Source of the DNA: Limnospira fusiformis SAG 85.79
GTDB lineage: Bacteria > Cyanobacteriota > Cyanobacteriia > Cyanobacteriales > Microcoleaceae
DNA: 64,000 bases
Reading direction: 5' to 3'
Assembly (NCBI RefSeq): GCF_012516315.1
Contig: NZ_CP051185.1
Coordinates: 4,097,363 to 4,161,362, forward strand
Part shown: piece after piece, positions 33,163 to 42,718 of the stretch
Position numbering within the stretch: position 1 is the first letter of the stretch
Layout of the letters: each line of letters starts with the position of its first letter
The notes under the pieces: generated by a model
What the model saw: only the letters and a program-made list of their open reading frames with translations
The model's database searches: none
What the model was told of the DNA's origin: nothing
Position numbers and translations under genes: made by a program

Positions 33163-34047
33163 TTACATAGCATCAGGGTCAATGCCTAATTCCCGCAGTC
33201 TTTCCGCCAGGCGGTTAGCGCGTTCTGCTTCCTGTTGGGCGCGTTCTGCTTCCTGTTGGGCGCGTTCTGCTTCCTGTTGGGCGCGTTCTGCCTGCTGTTG
33301 GGCGCGTTCTGCCTGCTGTTGAGCGCGTTCTTCTGCTTTTTGGGCGCGTTGTGCCTCCTGTTGGGCGCGTTCTGCCTCCTGTTGGGCGTGTTCTGCCTCC
33401 TGTTGGGCGTGTTCTGCCTCCTGTTGGGCGCGTTCTTCGGCTTGTTGGGCGCGTTCTTCTGCTTTTTGGCGATCGCTCTCTAACTCAATATAAGTCGAGA
33501 ATTTACGACCATCGGGACGATACAATTCTAACCCCGACTCCGAGATTTCAAATCTCACCCCTAGCCGGGGAGAAATCCAGCCTTTTATGGTGTCAATTAA
33601 TGTCAGTTGATTCTCTGTGCGAATCCAACCACAGACATCGATTTTATCGGGGTCATATATATAGTATTCTTCCACTCCATAACGCTGATAAAAGTCCAGC
33701 TTTTTCGCCATTTCCGTTAAGGTATTACCGGGAGATAATACCTCAAAAACTACTTGGGGGGCGATATCATCTTCTTCCCATTGCAAATAAGACCCCCGTT
33801 TAACTTTGGGTCTTCCTATGGCTACCATCACATCTGGAGCTACTCGCAGTTTATTGTTGCCTTCTACGGGATACCAGAGTAAATCTCCGGCTACAAATAC
33901 GTTAGGGTCATCTTTAAAGAGGGCATCAATCCCTCCTTGAATGGTGACAATCCAGCGGAATTGTTCGGTGTTTTCTGCCATAGGTTGACCGTCGCTTTCG
34001 GGGTAGATAATTGGGGTTTTGGGAGTGGTTTTAATCTCTGTTACCAT
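33163..34047 (-). CDS. Uma2 family (DUF820) nuclease-like protein, copy 5 (11 heptads, longest)
   Basis: 294 residues, the longest copy. Eleven units: AQQAEER, two AQQEAEH, AQQEAER, AQQEAQR, AQKAEER, two AQQQAER and three AQQEAER, a predicted coiled coil of about 77 residues plus flanks. Both neighbouring spacers are type B. The core is nearly identical to copy 4. Confidence 0.93.
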   Translation of the reverse strand: MVTEIKTTPKTPIIYPESDGQPMAENTEQFRWIVTIQGGIDALFKDDPNVFVAGDLLWYPVEGNNKLRVAPDVMVAIGRPKVKRGSYLQWEEDDIAPQVVFEVLSPGNTLTEMAKKLDFYQRYGVEEYYIYDPDKIDVCGWIRTENQLTLIDTIKGWISPRLGVRFEISESGLELYRPDGRKFSTYIELESDRQKAEERAQQAEERAQQEAEHAQQEAEHAQQEAERAQQEAQRAQKAEERAQQQAERAQQQAERAQQEAERAQQEAERAQQEAERANRLAERLRELGIDPDAM

Positions 34048-34097
34048 GTGGCCTCCTTGGGGTGGGTTCTGTGCCTAAACTGGTTCAACTTTTTCCC

Positions 34098-34940
34098 TTA
34101 CATAGCATCAGGGTCAATGCCTAATTCCCGCAGTCTTTCCGCCAGGCGGTTAGCGCGTTCTGCTTCCTGTTGGGCGCGTTCTGCTTCCTGTTGGGCGCGT
34201 TCTGCCTGCTGTTGGGCGCGTTCTGCCTGCTGTTGAGCGCGTTCTTCTGCTTTTTGGGCGCGTTGTGCCTCCTGTTGGGCGCGTTCTGCCTCCTGTTGGG
34301 CGTGTTCTGCCTCCTGTTGGGCGCGTTCTTCGGCTTGTTGGGCGCGTTCTTCTGCTTTTTGGCGATCGCTCTCTAACTCAATATAAGTCGAGAATTTACG
34401 ACCATCGGGACGATACAATTCTAACCCCGACTCCGAGATTTCAAATTTCACCCCTAGCCGGGGAGAAATCCAGCCTTTTATGGTGTCAATTAATGTCAGT
34501 TGATTCTCTGTGCGAATCCAACCACAGACATCGATTTTATCGGGGTCATATATATAGTATTCTTCCACTCCATAACGCTGATAAAAGTCCAGCTTTTTCG
34601 CCATTTCCGTTAAGGTATTACCGGGAGATAATACCTCAAAAACTACTTGGGGGGCGATATCATCTTCTTCCCATTGTAAATAAGACCCCCGTTTAACTTT
34701 GGGTCGTCCTATGGCTACCATCACATCTGGAGCTACTCGCAGTTTATTGTTGCCTTCTACGGGATACCAGAGTAAATCTCCGGCTACAAATACGTTAGGG
34801 TCATCTTTAAAGAGGGCATCAATCCCTCCTTGAATGGTGACAATCCAGCGGAATTGTTCGGTGTTTTCTGCCATAGGTTGACCGTCGCTTTCAGGATAGA
34901 TAATTGGGGTTTGGGCAGTGATTTTAATCTCGGTTACCAT
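34098..34940 (-). CDS. Uma2 family (DUF820) nuclease-like protein, copy 6 (9 heptads)
   Basis: 280 residues. Nine units: AQQAEER, AQQEAEH, AQQEAER, AQQEAQR, AQKAEER, two AQQQAER and two AQQEAER, that is copy 5 minus one AQQEAEH and one AQQEAER. The N-terminus has EIKITAQ like copy 3, and the core has VKFEISE (Lys for Arg). Confidence 0.93.
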   Translation of the reverse strand: MVTEIKITAQTPIIYPESDGQPMAENTEQFRWIVTIQGGIDALFKDDPNVFVAGDLLWYPVEGNNKLRVAPDVMVAIGRPKVKRGSYLQWEEDDIAPQVVFEVLSPGNTLTEMAKKLDFYQRYGVEEYYIYDPDKIDVCGWIRTENQLTLIDTIKGWISPRLGVKFEISESGLELYRPDGRKFSTYIELESDRQKAEERAQQAEERAQQEAEHAQQEAERAQQEAQRAQKAEERAQQQAERAQQQAERAQQEAERAQQEAERANRLAERLRELGIDPDAM

Positions 34941-34987
34941 GTGGCCTCCTTGGGGTGCTTTATGGGTGTATTCGTCGTCAAAGGGGA

Positions 34988-35662
34988 TTACATAGCATCA
35001 GGGTCAATGCCTAATTCCCGTAGTTTTTCCGCCAGGCGGTTAGCGCGTTCTTCCGCTTGTTGGGCGCGTTCTTCTGCTTGTTGGCGATCGCTCTCTAACT
35101 CAATATAAGTCGAGAATTTACGACCATCGGGACGATACAATTCTAACCCCGACTCCGAGATTTCAAATCTCACCCCTAGCCGGGGAGAAATCCAGCCTTT
35201 TATGGTGTCAATTAATGTCAGTTGATTCTCTGTGCGAATCCAACCACAGACATCGATTTTATCGGGGTCATATATATAGTATTCTTCCACTCCATAACGC
35301 TGATAAAAGTCCAGCTTTTTCGCCATTTCGGTTAAGGTATTACCGGGAGATAATACCTCAAAAACTACTTGGGGGGCGATATCATCTTCTTCCCATTGCA
35401 AATAAGACCCCCGTTTAACTTTGGGTCTTCCTATGGCTACCATCACATCTGGAGCTACTCGCAGTTTATTGTTGCCTTCTACGGGATACCAGAGTAAATC
35501 TCCGGCTACAAATACGTTAGGGTCATCTTTAAAGAGGGCATCAATCCCTCCTTGAATGGTGACAATCCAGCGGAATTGTTCGGTGTTTTCTGCCATAGGT
35601 TGACCGTCGCTTTCAGGATAGATAATTGGCGTTTGGGGAGTGGTTTTAATCTCGGTTACCAT
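34988..35662 (-). CDS. Uma2 family (DUF820) nuclease-like protein, copy 7 (1 heptad)
   Basis: 224 residues with a single AQQAEER unit followed by the common NRLAEKL end. It has the N-terminus KTTPQTP shared with copy 12. Type A spacers lie on both sides. Despite the short tail, the nuclease-fold core and ribosome-binding site are intact, so it is not a degraded copy. Confidence 0.93.
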   Translation of the reverse strand: MVTEIKTTPQTPIIYPESDGQPMAENTEQFRWIVTIQGGIDALFKDDPNVFVAGDLLWYPVEGNNKLRVAPDVMVAIGRPKVKRGSYLQWEEDDIAPQVVFEVLSPGNTLTEMAKKLDFYQRYGVEEYYIYDPDKIDVCGWIRTENQLTLIDTIKGWISPRLGVRFEISESGLELYRPDGRKFSTYIELESDRQQAEERAQQAEERANRLAEKLRELGIDPDAM

Positions 35663-35709
35663 GTCGCCTCCTTGGGGTGCTTTATGGGTGTATTCGTCGT
35701 CAAAGGGGA

Positions 35710-36489
35710 TTACATAGTATCAGGGTCAATACCTAATTCCCGCAGTCTTTCCGCCAGGCGGTTAGCGCGTTCTGCTTCCTGTTGGGCGCGTTCTGCTTCC
35801 TGTTGGGCGCGTTCTGCCTGCTGTTGGGCGCGTTCTTCGGCTTGTTGGGCGCGTTCTGCCTGCTGTTGGGCGCGTTCTGTTTCCTGTTGGGCGCGTTCTT
35901 CTGCTTTTTGGCGATCGCTCTCTAACTCAATATAAGTCGAGAATTTACGACCATCGGGACGATACAATTCTAACCCCGACTCCGAGATTTCAAATCTCAC
36001 CCCTAACCGGGGAGAAATCCAGCCTTTTATGGTGTCAATTAATGTCAGTTGATTCTCTGTGCGAATCCAACCACAGACATCGATTTTATCGGGGTCATAT
36101 ATATAGTATTCTTCCACTCCATAACGCTGATAAAAGTCCAGCTTTTTCGCCATTTCGGTTAAGGTATTACCGGGAGATAATACCTCAAAAACTACTTGGG
36201 GGGCGATATCATCTTCTTCCCATTGCAAATAAGACCCCCGTTTAACTTTGGGTCGTCCTATGGCTACCATCACATCTGGAGCTACTCGCAGTTTATTGTT
36301 GCCTTCTACGGGATACCAGAGTAAATCTCCGGCTACAAATACGTTAGGGTCATCTTTAAAGAGGGCATCAATCCCTCCTTGAATGGTGACAATCCAGCGG
36401 AATTGTTCGGTATTTTCTGCCATAGGTTGACCGTCGTTTTCGGGGTAGATAATTGGGGTTTGGGCAGTGGTTTTAATCTCTGTTACCAT
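35710..36489 (-). CDS. Uma2 family (DUF820) nuclease-like protein, copy 8 (6 heptads)
   Basis: 259 residues. Six units: AQQETER, AQQQAER, AQQAEER, AQQQAER and two AQQEAER. The AQQETER unit (Thr) is shared only with copies 9 and 10, marking a local sub-family. The N-terminus has YPENDG where most copies have YPESDG, and the end is GIDPDTM. Confidence 0.93.
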   Translation of the reverse strand: MVTEIKTTAQTPIIYPENDGQPMAENTEQFRWIVTIQGGIDALFKDDPNVFVAGDLLWYPVEGNNKLRVAPDVMVAIGRPKVKRGSYLQWEEDDIAPQVVFEVLSPGNTLTEMAKKLDFYQRYGVEEYYIYDPDKIDVCGWIRTENQLTLIDTIKGWISPRLGVRFEISESGLELYRPDGRKFSTYIELESDRQKAEERAQQETERAQQQAERAQQAEERAQQQAERAQQEAERAQQEAERANRLAERLRELGIDPDTM

Positions 36490-36539
36490 GTGGCCTCCTT
36501 GGGGTGAGTTCTGTGCATAAAGTGGTTCAACTTTTTCCC

Positions 36540-37277
36540 TTACATAGTATCAGGGTCAATACCTAATTCCCGCAGTCTTTCCGCCAGGCGGTTAGCGCGT
36601 TCTGCTTCCTGTTGGGCGCGTTCTTCCGCTTGTTGGGCGCGTTCTGCCTGCTGTTGGGCGCGTTCTGTTTCCTGTTGGGCGCGTTCTTCGGCTTGTTGGC
36701 GATCGCTCTCTAACTCAATATAAGTCGAGAATTTACGACCATCGGGACGATACAATTCTAACCCCGACTCCGACATTTCAAATCTCACCCCTAACCGGGG
36801 AGAAATCCAGCCTTTTATGGTGTCAATTAATGTCAGTTGATTCTCTGTGCGAATCCAACCACAGATATCGATTTTATCAGGGTCATATATATAGTATTCT
36901 TCCACTCCATAACGCTGATAAAAGTCCAGCTTTTTCGCCATTTCGGTTAAGGTATTACCGGGAGATAATACCTCAAAAACTACTTGGGGGGCGATATCAT
37001 CTTCTTCCCATTGCAAATAAGACCCCCGTTTAACTTTGGGTCGTCCTATGGCTACCATCACATCTGGAGCTACTCGCAGTTTATTGTTGCCTTCTACGGG
37101 ATACCAGAGTAAATCTCCGGCTACAAATACGTTAGGGTCATCTTTAAAGAGGGCATCAATCCCTCCTTGAATGGTGACAATCCAGCGGAATTGTTCGGTG
37201 TTTTCTGCCATAGGTTGACCGTCGTTTTCGGGGTAGATAATTGGGGTTTGGGCAGTGGTTTTAATCTCTGTTACCAT
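36540..37277 (-). CDS. Uma2 family (DUF820) nuclease-like protein, copy 9 (4 heptads)
   Basis: 245 residues. Four units: AQQETER, AQQQAER, AQQAEER, AQQEAER. Like copies 8 and 10 it has YPENDG and ends GIDPDTM; it alone has KIDICG instead of KIDVCG. Type B spacers flank it on both sides. Confidence 0.93.
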   Translation of the reverse strand: MVTEIKTTAQTPIIYPENDGQPMAENTEQFRWIVTIQGGIDALFKDDPNVFVAGDLLWYPVEGNNKLRVAPDVMVAIGRPKVKRGSYLQWEEDDIAPQVVFEVLSPGNTLTEMAKKLDFYQRYGVEEYYIYDPDKIDICGWIRTENQLTLIDTIKGWISPRLGVRFEMSESGLELYRPDGRKFSTYIELESDRQQAEERAQQETERAQQQAERAQQAEERAQQEAERANRLAERLRELGIDPDTM

Positions 37278-37327
37278 GTGGCCTCCTTGGGGTGAGTTCT
37301 GTGCATAAAGTGGTTCAACTTTTTCCC

Positions 37328-38086
37328 TTACATAGTATCAGGGTCAATACCTAATTCCCGCAGTCTTTCCGCCAGGCGGTTAGCGCGTTCTGCTTCCTGT
37401 TGGGCGCGTTCTGCTTCCTGTTGGGCGCGTTCTTCGGCTTGTTGGGCGCGTTCTGCCTGCTGTTGGGCGCGTTCTGTTTCCTGTTGGGCGCGTTCTTCTG
37501 CTTTTTGGCGATCGCTCTCTAACTCAATATAAGTCGAGAATTTACGACCATCGGGACGATACAATTCTAACCCCGACTCCGAGATTTCAAATTTCACCCC
37601 TAGCCGGGGAGAAATCCAGCCTTTTATGGTGTCAATTAATGTCAGTTGATTCTCTGTGCGAATCCAACCACAGACATCGATTTTATCAGGGTCATATATA
37701 TAGTATTCTTCCACTCCATAACGCTGATAAAAGTCCAGCTTTTTCGCCATTTCGGTTAAGGTATTACCGGGAGATAATACCTCAAAAACTACTTGGGGGG
37801 CGATATCATCTTCTTCCCATTGCAAATAAGACCCCCGTTTAACTTTGGGTCGTCCTATGGCTACCATCACATCTGGAGCTACTCGCAGTTTATTGTTGCC
37901 TTCTACGGGATACCAGAGTAAATCTCCGGCTACAAATACGTTAGGGTCATCTTTAAAGAGGGCATCAATCCCTCCTTGAATGGTGACAATCCAGCGGAAT
38001 TGTTCGGTATTTTCTGCCATAGGTTGACCGTCGTTTTCGGGGTAGATAATTGGGGTTTGGGCAGTGGTTTTAATCTCTGTTACCAT
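37328..38086 (-). CDS. Uma2 family (DUF820) nuclease-like protein, copy 10 (5 heptads)
   Basis: 252 residues. Five units: AQQETER, AQQQAER, AQQAEER and two AQQEAER, that is copy 9 plus one AQQEAER. The core carries VKFEISE like copy 6. Type B spacers on both sides. Confidence 0.93.
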   Translation of the reverse strand: MVTEIKTTAQTPIIYPENDGQPMAENTEQFRWIVTIQGGIDALFKDDPNVFVAGDLLWYPVEGNNKLRVAPDVMVAIGRPKVKRGSYLQWEEDDIAPQVVFEVLSPGNTLTEMAKKLDFYQRYGVEEYYIYDPDKIDVCGWIRTENQLTLIDTIKGWISPRLGVKFEISESGLELYRPDGRKFSTYIELESDRQKAEERAQQETERAQQQAERAQQAEERAQQEAERAQQEAERANRLAERLRELGIDPDTM

Positions 38087-38136
38087 GTGGCCTCCTTGGG
38101 GTGAGTTCTGTGCATAAAGTGGTTCAACTTTTTCCC

Positions 38137-38832
38137 TTACATAGTATCAGGGTCAATACCTAATTCCCGCAGTCTTTCCGCCAGGCGGTTAGCGCGTTCT
38201 GCTTCCTGTTGGGCGCGTTCTTCCGCTTGTTGGGCGCGTTCTTCTGCTTTTTGGCGATCGCTCTCTAACTCAATATAAGTCGAGAATTTACGACCATCGG
38301 GACGATACAATTCTAACCCCGACTCCGACATTTCAAATCTCACCCCTAACCGGGGAGAAATCCAGCCTTTTATGGTGTCAATTAAGGTCAGTTGATTCTC
38401 TGTGCGAATCCAGCCACAGACATCGATTTTATCAGGGTCATATATATAGTATTCTTCCACTCCATAACGCTGATAAAAGTCCAGCTTTTTCGCCATTTCC
38501 GTTAAGGTATTACCGGGAGATAATACCTCAAAAACTACTTGGGGGGCGATATCATCTTCTTCCCATTGTAAATAAGACCCCCGTTTAACTTTGGGTCGTC
38601 CTATGGCTACCATCACATCTGGAGCTACTCGCAGTTTATTGTTGCCTTCTACGGGATACCAGAGTAAATCTCCGGCTACAAATACGTTAGGGTCATCTTT
38701 AAAGAGGGCATCAATCCCTCCTTGAATGGTGACAATCCAGCGGAATTGTTCGGTATTTTCTGCCATAGGTTGACCGTCGCTTTCGGGGTAGATAATTGGG
38801 GTTTTGGGAGTGGTTTTAATCTCGGTTACCAT
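38137..38832 (-). CDS. Uma2 family (DUF820) nuclease-like protein, copy 11 (2 heptads)
   Basis: 231 residues. Two units: AQQAEER and AQQEAER. The N-terminus reads KTTPKTP and the end GIDPDTM, so it mixes traits of the copy 4/5 and copy 8-10 groups, consistent with gene conversion inside the array. Spacer type B downstream, type A upstream. Confidence 0.93.
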   Translation of the reverse strand: MVTEIKTTPKTPIIYPESDGQPMAENTEQFRWIVTIQGGIDALFKDDPNVFVAGDLLWYPVEGNNKLRVAPDVMVAIGRPKVKRGSYLQWEEDDIAPQVVFEVLSPGNTLTEMAKKLDFYQRYGVEEYYIYDPDKIDVCGWIRTENQLTLIDTIKGWISPRLGVRFEMSESGLELYRPDGRKFSTYIELESDRQKAEERAQQAEERAQQEAERANRLAERLRELGIDPDTM

Positions 38833-38879
38833 GTGGCCTCCTTGGGGTGCTTTATGGGTGTATTCGTCGTCAAAGGGGA

Positions 38880-39533
38880 TTACATAGCATCAGGGTCAAT
38901 GCCTAATTCTCGCAGTCTTTCAGCCAGGCGGTTAGCGCGTTCTTCGGCTTGTTGGCGTTGGTTGTCCAATTCGATATAAGTCGAGAATTTACGACCATCG
39001 GGACGATACAATTCTAACCCCGACTCCGACATTTCAAATCTCACCCCTAGCCGGGGAGAAATCCAGCCTTTTATGGTGTCAATTAATGTCAGTTGATTCT
39101 CTGTGCGAATCCAACCACAGACATCGATTTTATCGGGGTCATATATATAGTATTCTTCCACTCCATAACGCTGATAAAAGTCCAGCTTTTTCGCCATTTC
39201 GGTTAAGGTATTACCGGGAGATAATACCTCAAAAACTACTTGGGGGGCGATATCATCTTCTTCCCATTGCAAATAAGACCCCCGTTTAACTTTGGGTCGT
39301 CCTATGGCTACCATCACATCTGGAGCTACTCGCAGTTTATTGTTGCCTTCTACGGGATACCAGAGTAAATCTCCGGCTACAAATACGTTAGGGTCATCTT
39401 TAAAGAGGGCATCAATCCCTCCTTGAATGGTGACAATCCAGCGGAATTGTTCGGTGTTTTCTGCCATAGGTTGACCGTCGCTTTCGGGGTAGATAATTGG
39501 GGTTTGGGGAGTGGTTTTAATCTCGGTTACCAT
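38880..39533 (-). CDS. Uma2 family (DUF820) nuclease-like protein, copy 12 (no heptads, first of array)
   Basis: 217 residues from ATG 39533, chosen because AAAGGAGG lies 5 bp upstream, as in the other copies. The frame stays open back to 39623, but those 30 residues have no match in the other copies. It has no heptad unit, and the segment before the end reads ELDNQRQQAEE instead of ELESDRQ, so it is the most distinct copy. It may be the ancestral form, and its upstream region (39534-39640) the only array promoter that does not lie in a spacer. Confidence 0.9.
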   Translation of the reverse strand: MVTEIKTTPQTPIIYPESDGQPMAENTEQFRWIVTIQGGIDALFKDDPNVFVAGDLLWYPVEGNNKLRVAPDVMVAIGRPKVKRGSYLQWEEDDIAPQVVFEVLSPGNTLTEMAKKLDFYQRYGVEEYYIYDPDKIDVCGWIRTENQLTLIDTIKGWISPRLGVRFEMSESGLELYRPDGRKFSTYIELDNQRQQAEERANRLAERLRELGIDPDAM

Positions 39534-39540
39534 GTCGCCT

Positions 39541-39909
39541 CCTTTGAGTGGGTTGGCTAAAATCAGATGTGGAAATTTAGGATTAATATGTTGACTATTT
39601 GGAGGTTGATATGCTAGTATCACTATGATGATGTCTGCCCTAATTAGATTATAGGGGTTGAGGTCTTGGACTGTACCGATGAGTATTAGGCGACGGTGAA
39701 TCGGTAAAATTGTCTAGGGAAAGAATGGGAAACACCCAGATAAACCCAGATAAGAAGGGATATAGGGAAGTCGGAGGAAGCAACTGTAAGATTGTGTAGA
39801 AATGCGATCGCATTTGTAAATCTGATGACGATCGCATTATTGAAGTCCGGTAAAATCCATGGCTAAATTAGAGACAAGGGATAATTCCTTGTCTCCAAAA
39901 ATCAACTAC
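39541..39909. other. intergenic region upstream of the Uma2 array and downstream of clpC
   Basis: No gene is supported. The left 100 bp are the leader of the Uma2 array. A HIP1-like site near 39805 and a second GCGATCG-type site near 39828 are present, and a short inverted repeat GACAAGGGATAATTCCTTGTC at 39873-39893 just beyond the clpC stop is a likely terminator for clpC. Confidence 0.5.
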
Positions 39910-42384
39910 TTAGCCGTTAGTAGTGGCATATTCAGGAAGCCGACGCAGACGTTCTTCGCCAGTGAGAACTTTTACCTGTCCATCATCATCCAAGTCTACC
40001 AAAGCCTGATCACCCGGTTTAAGTGTACCGGATAGCATGGTTTCCGCTAGGACATCTTCTAACAGATTCATAATCGCACGACGGAGGGGACGAGCGCCAT
40101 AATTAGGATCATATCCCACCTCAACAATATGATCTTTAAAGCGATCGCTAACTTCCAGGACAATCTCCTTATCCCGCAAGCGAGCAAACACTTCCTCCAA
40201 CAGGATATCAGCAATCTGTTTAACCTCATCTTTGGTCAACTTACGGAAAACAATAATCTCATCGAGACGGTTAATAAACTCCGGTCGGAAATACTGTTTC
40301 AACTCCTCATTAACCAAATTGCGAATCCGAGTATATTGAGCCTCTTCCTGTGATTGCTCAAACTCAAAACCCAGACCGCCGCCACCCTTTTCTATCACCT
40401 TCGAGCCGATATTGGAAGTCATGATAATCAGAGTATTTTTGAAACTGACCGTGCGACCTTTAGCATCAGTCAACCGTCCATCCTCCAAAATCTGCAATAG
40501 CATATTAAAGACATCGGGGTGAGCCTTTTCGATTTCGTCAAACAGAATCACCGTATAGGGACGACGACGCACCGCCTCCGTCAGTTGTCCACCCTCATCA
40601 TAGCCGACAAAACCGGGAGGGGAACCAATCAACTTAGAAACCGTGTGGCGTTCCATAAACTCGGACATATCCAAACGGATCATCGCTTCCATGGAACCAA
40701 AGAAGTAATAAGCCAAAGCCTTGGTTAGTTCGGTTTTTCCCACCCCGGTCGGACCGGAAAAGATAAAGCTGGCGATCGGTCGGTTGGGGTTTTTCAGTCC
40801 CACCCTGGCGCGACGAATAGCGCGGGAAACGGCGCTCACAGCCTCATGTTGACCTATCAGGCGCTGATGTAGGGTATCTTCCATGTGCATCAGTTTATAG
40901 GACTCAGATTCAGTCATTTTAGTGACGGGAATTCCTGTCCAGGCTGAGAGGACATCGGCGATATCTTCTTCGGTAACAATTAAGTTAGTTTTGATGCTGG
41001 TTTCCACTTGGGAAGCGGCTTCAATTTGGTCTTTGCATTTCAATTCACGATCGCGCAATTCTCCAGCCTTATCGAAATCCTGAACTTGAACAGCGACATC
41101 TTTTTGTTTAACAATGTCGGACAGTTCCACTTTCAGATCTCGCACTTCTGGGGGTAACTTAGAGTGCATCACCCTCACCCGCGAGCCAGCTTCATCAATT
41201 AAATCGATCGCCTTATCAGGAAGAAAGCGATCGCTAATATAGCGGTGAGATAGTTTCGCCGCCGCCAAAACCGCCTCATCAGAAATAGTCAAGCGGTGGT
41301 GTTGTTCATAAGCCGATCGCAACCCAAATAGAATCTCGATAGTTTCCTCAACGCTAGGTTCTCCCACCATTACCGGCTGAAATCGGCGTTCTAAGGCGGC
41401 ATCACGCTCAATATACTTCCGGTATTCATCCAGAGTCGTTGCGCCGATACACTGCAATTCTCCCCTTGCTAAAGCCGGTTTGAGCATATTAGCCGCATCC
41501 ATAGTTCCCTCAATGGCTCCCGCTCCCACCAGGGTATGGATTTCGTCAATTAATAGGATAATATTGCCATTAGCCTTAATTTCCTGAACAATTTTTTTGA
41601 GTCGTTCTTCAAACTCTCCCCGGAAACGGGTTCCCGCCACCAGAGTTCCCATTTCCAGGCTCACCACTTGGCGATTTTCCAGAAGTTCCGGCACATTTCC
41701 ATTAATAATACGTTGAGCGAGTCCTTCTGCGATCGCTGTTTTACCAACCCCCGGTTCACCAATTAGCACCGGGTTGTTTTTGGTACGGCGACCGAGTATT
41801 TGAATCACCCGTTCTATTTCGCGATCGCGTCCTACAATAGGATCTAGCTTTCCTTGAGCTGCCAACTGAGTCAAGTTAGTAGAAAACTCATCAAGGGTCG
41901 CCGTTTTACGACTCTGACTGCGGGAGTTTCCCCCGGCTGAGGCGGGGACTTCCTCCCCTAAATTTTTAATCAATTCTGTCCGCAATTGTCGGCGCTCAAT
42001 ACCGAAGTTTTCCAGAACCTTGGCTGCTACGCCTTCTTCATCTTGCAACAGGCCTAGCAATATATGTTCTGGCGCAATATAATTATTGCCTAACTGCCTA
42101 GCCTCTTTCATCGCCGACTCAAAGACCCTCTTGGCGCGAGGCGTAAACGGAATTTCTGGTGGCATAAAACCAGAACCGCGCCCAATAATAGATTCTATCT
42201 CACGGCGGGTATTATCCAAGTTTAGGTTTTGGTCTGAGAGTACCTTGGCGGCGATACTGGTTCCTTCCCCAATAATACCCAGTAGCAGTTGTTCAGTCCC
42301 GACGAAGTTATGTCCCAAACGTCGCGCCTCTTCCTGAGACAGCATCACGGCCTTGATCGCTTTATCTGAAAAATATTCAAACAT
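39910..42384 (-). CDS. clpC: ATP-dependent Clp protease ATP-binding subunit ClpC
   Basis: An 824-residue HSP100 chaperone that unfolds substrates for the ClpP peptidase. Order: two N-terminal Clp repeats (1-150; [32 protein letters not shown]), first AAA+ module with Walker A GEPGVGKT and Walker B LLIDEIHT, middle coiled coil with a UVR-type motif ([15 protein letters not shown]) that separates ClpC from ClpA and ClpB, second AAA+ module with [10 protein letters not shown] and [13 protein letters not shown], and the D2-small domain. In the second module the tip loop region [12 protein letters not shown] precedes the conserved C-terminus. Start ATG 42384. All nucleotide-binding motifs are intact. 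It is transcribed alone. Confidence 0.97.
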   Translation of the reverse strand: MFEYFSDKAIKAVMLSQEEARRLGHNFVGTEQLLLGIIGEGTSIAAKVLSDQNLNLDNTRREIESIIGRGSGFMPPEIPFTPRAKRVFESAMKEARQLGNNYIAPEHILLGLLQDEEGVAAKVLENFGIERRQLRTELIKNLGEEVPASAGGNSRSQSRKTATLDEFSTNLTQLAAQGKLDPIVGRDREIERVIQILGRRTKNNPVLIGEPGVGKTAIAEGLAQRIINGNVPELLENRQVVSLEMGTLVAGTRFRGEFEERLKKIVQEIKANGNIILLIDEIHTLVGAGAIEGTMDAANMLKPALARGELQCIGATTLDEYRKYIERDAALERRFQPVMVGEPSVEETIEILFGLRSAYEQHHRLTISDEAVLAAAKLSHRYISDRFLPDKAIDLIDEAGSRVRVMHSKLPPEVRDLKVELSDIVKQKDVAVQVQDFDKAGELRDRELKCKDQIEAASQVETSIKTNLIVTEEDIADVLSAWTGIPVTKMTESESYKLMHMEDTLHQRLIGQHEAVSAVSRAIRRARVGLKNPNRPIASFIFSGPTGVGKTELTKALAYYFFGSMEAMIRLDMSEFMERHTVSKLIGSPPGFVGYDEGGQLTEAVRRRPYTVILFDEIEKAHPDVFNMLLQILEDGRLTDAKGRTVSFKNTLIIMTSNIGSKVIEKGGGGLGFEFEQSQEEAQYTRIRNLVNEELKQYFRPEFINRLDEIIVFRKLTKDEVKQIADILLEEVFARLRDKEIVLEVSDRFKDHIVEVGYDPNYGARPLRRAIMNLLEDVLAETMLSGTLKPGDQALVDLDDDGQVKVLTGEERLRRLPEYATTNG

Positions 42385-42718
42385 TTGTGCTTTTCCCGTC
42401 CAGCTATTGTACTTAGCTAACCCTGGGGTGTGCTTTTGATCCGTGCAGGAGGAACATCACACCACCAAGATTTGTAAACTTTTGTGTATTTTGCCTATCC
42501 CTACTCTATCGCTACTCTAGCAATAATGCAGTAAGGATAGCCGTAATTTTGCTGAAACGGGGACTAGGGGCTAGGGACAGGGTTTATCAACCCGTCCCCA
42601 ATTTTTAGACCCTACTCAGCCAAGAACTTGACCGTGGCAAATAATTGCTAACAGATCAACCAGGTTTCTTGGTGGCGGTTGATGTCAAATTAACCGCCTA
42701 ATTATCAATTATCCTTAC
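42385..42718. other. 334-bp intergenic region with palindrome
   Basis: Contains the clpC leader and promoter on its left side. An imperfect inverted repeat GGGACAGGGTT/AACCCGTCCC with a 4-nt loop lies at about 42575-42599, followed on the plus strand by AATTTTT. Because both flanking genes run leftwards, it may be a terminator for the META-domain gene read from the other strand or a dispersed palindrome. No gene is seen. Confidence 0.5.

Larger units (their letters stand above)
29768..39533 (-). repeat. twelve-gene tandem array of Uma2 paralogues
   Basis: Twelve head-to-tail copies of one gene occupy almost 10 kb. Copies are numbered here from the left (copy 1) although transcription runs from copy 12 to copy 1. 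The constant part encodes 217 residues; a variable block of 0 to 11 seven-residue units sits before an invariant end. Spacers are of only two kinds, 47 bp (type A, CTTTATGGGTGTATTCG) and 50 bp (type B, TTCTGTGC...GGTTCAACTTTTTCCC). In order from copy 1 to copy 12 they are A, A, A, B, B, A, A, B, B, B, A. Every gene has the same AAGGAGG-type ribosome-binding site. Confidence 0.97.

Noticed and set aside
29842-39289. Plus-strand open frames opposite each Uma2 gene
   Set aside because: They recur only because the Uma2 genes do, and their sequences are low complexity (Cys/Trp/Ala) mirrors of the heptad-coding DNA.
38137-39533. Short-tailed Uma2 copies as pseudogenes
   Set aside because: Copies with 0-2 heptads keep the full core, the end segment and the ribosome-binding site, so the short tails are part of the length series.
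39534-39623. 30-residue N-terminal extension of Uma2 copy 12
   Set aside because: The extension is not found in the other eleven copies and the strong AAAGGAGG site is just before the ATG at 39533.
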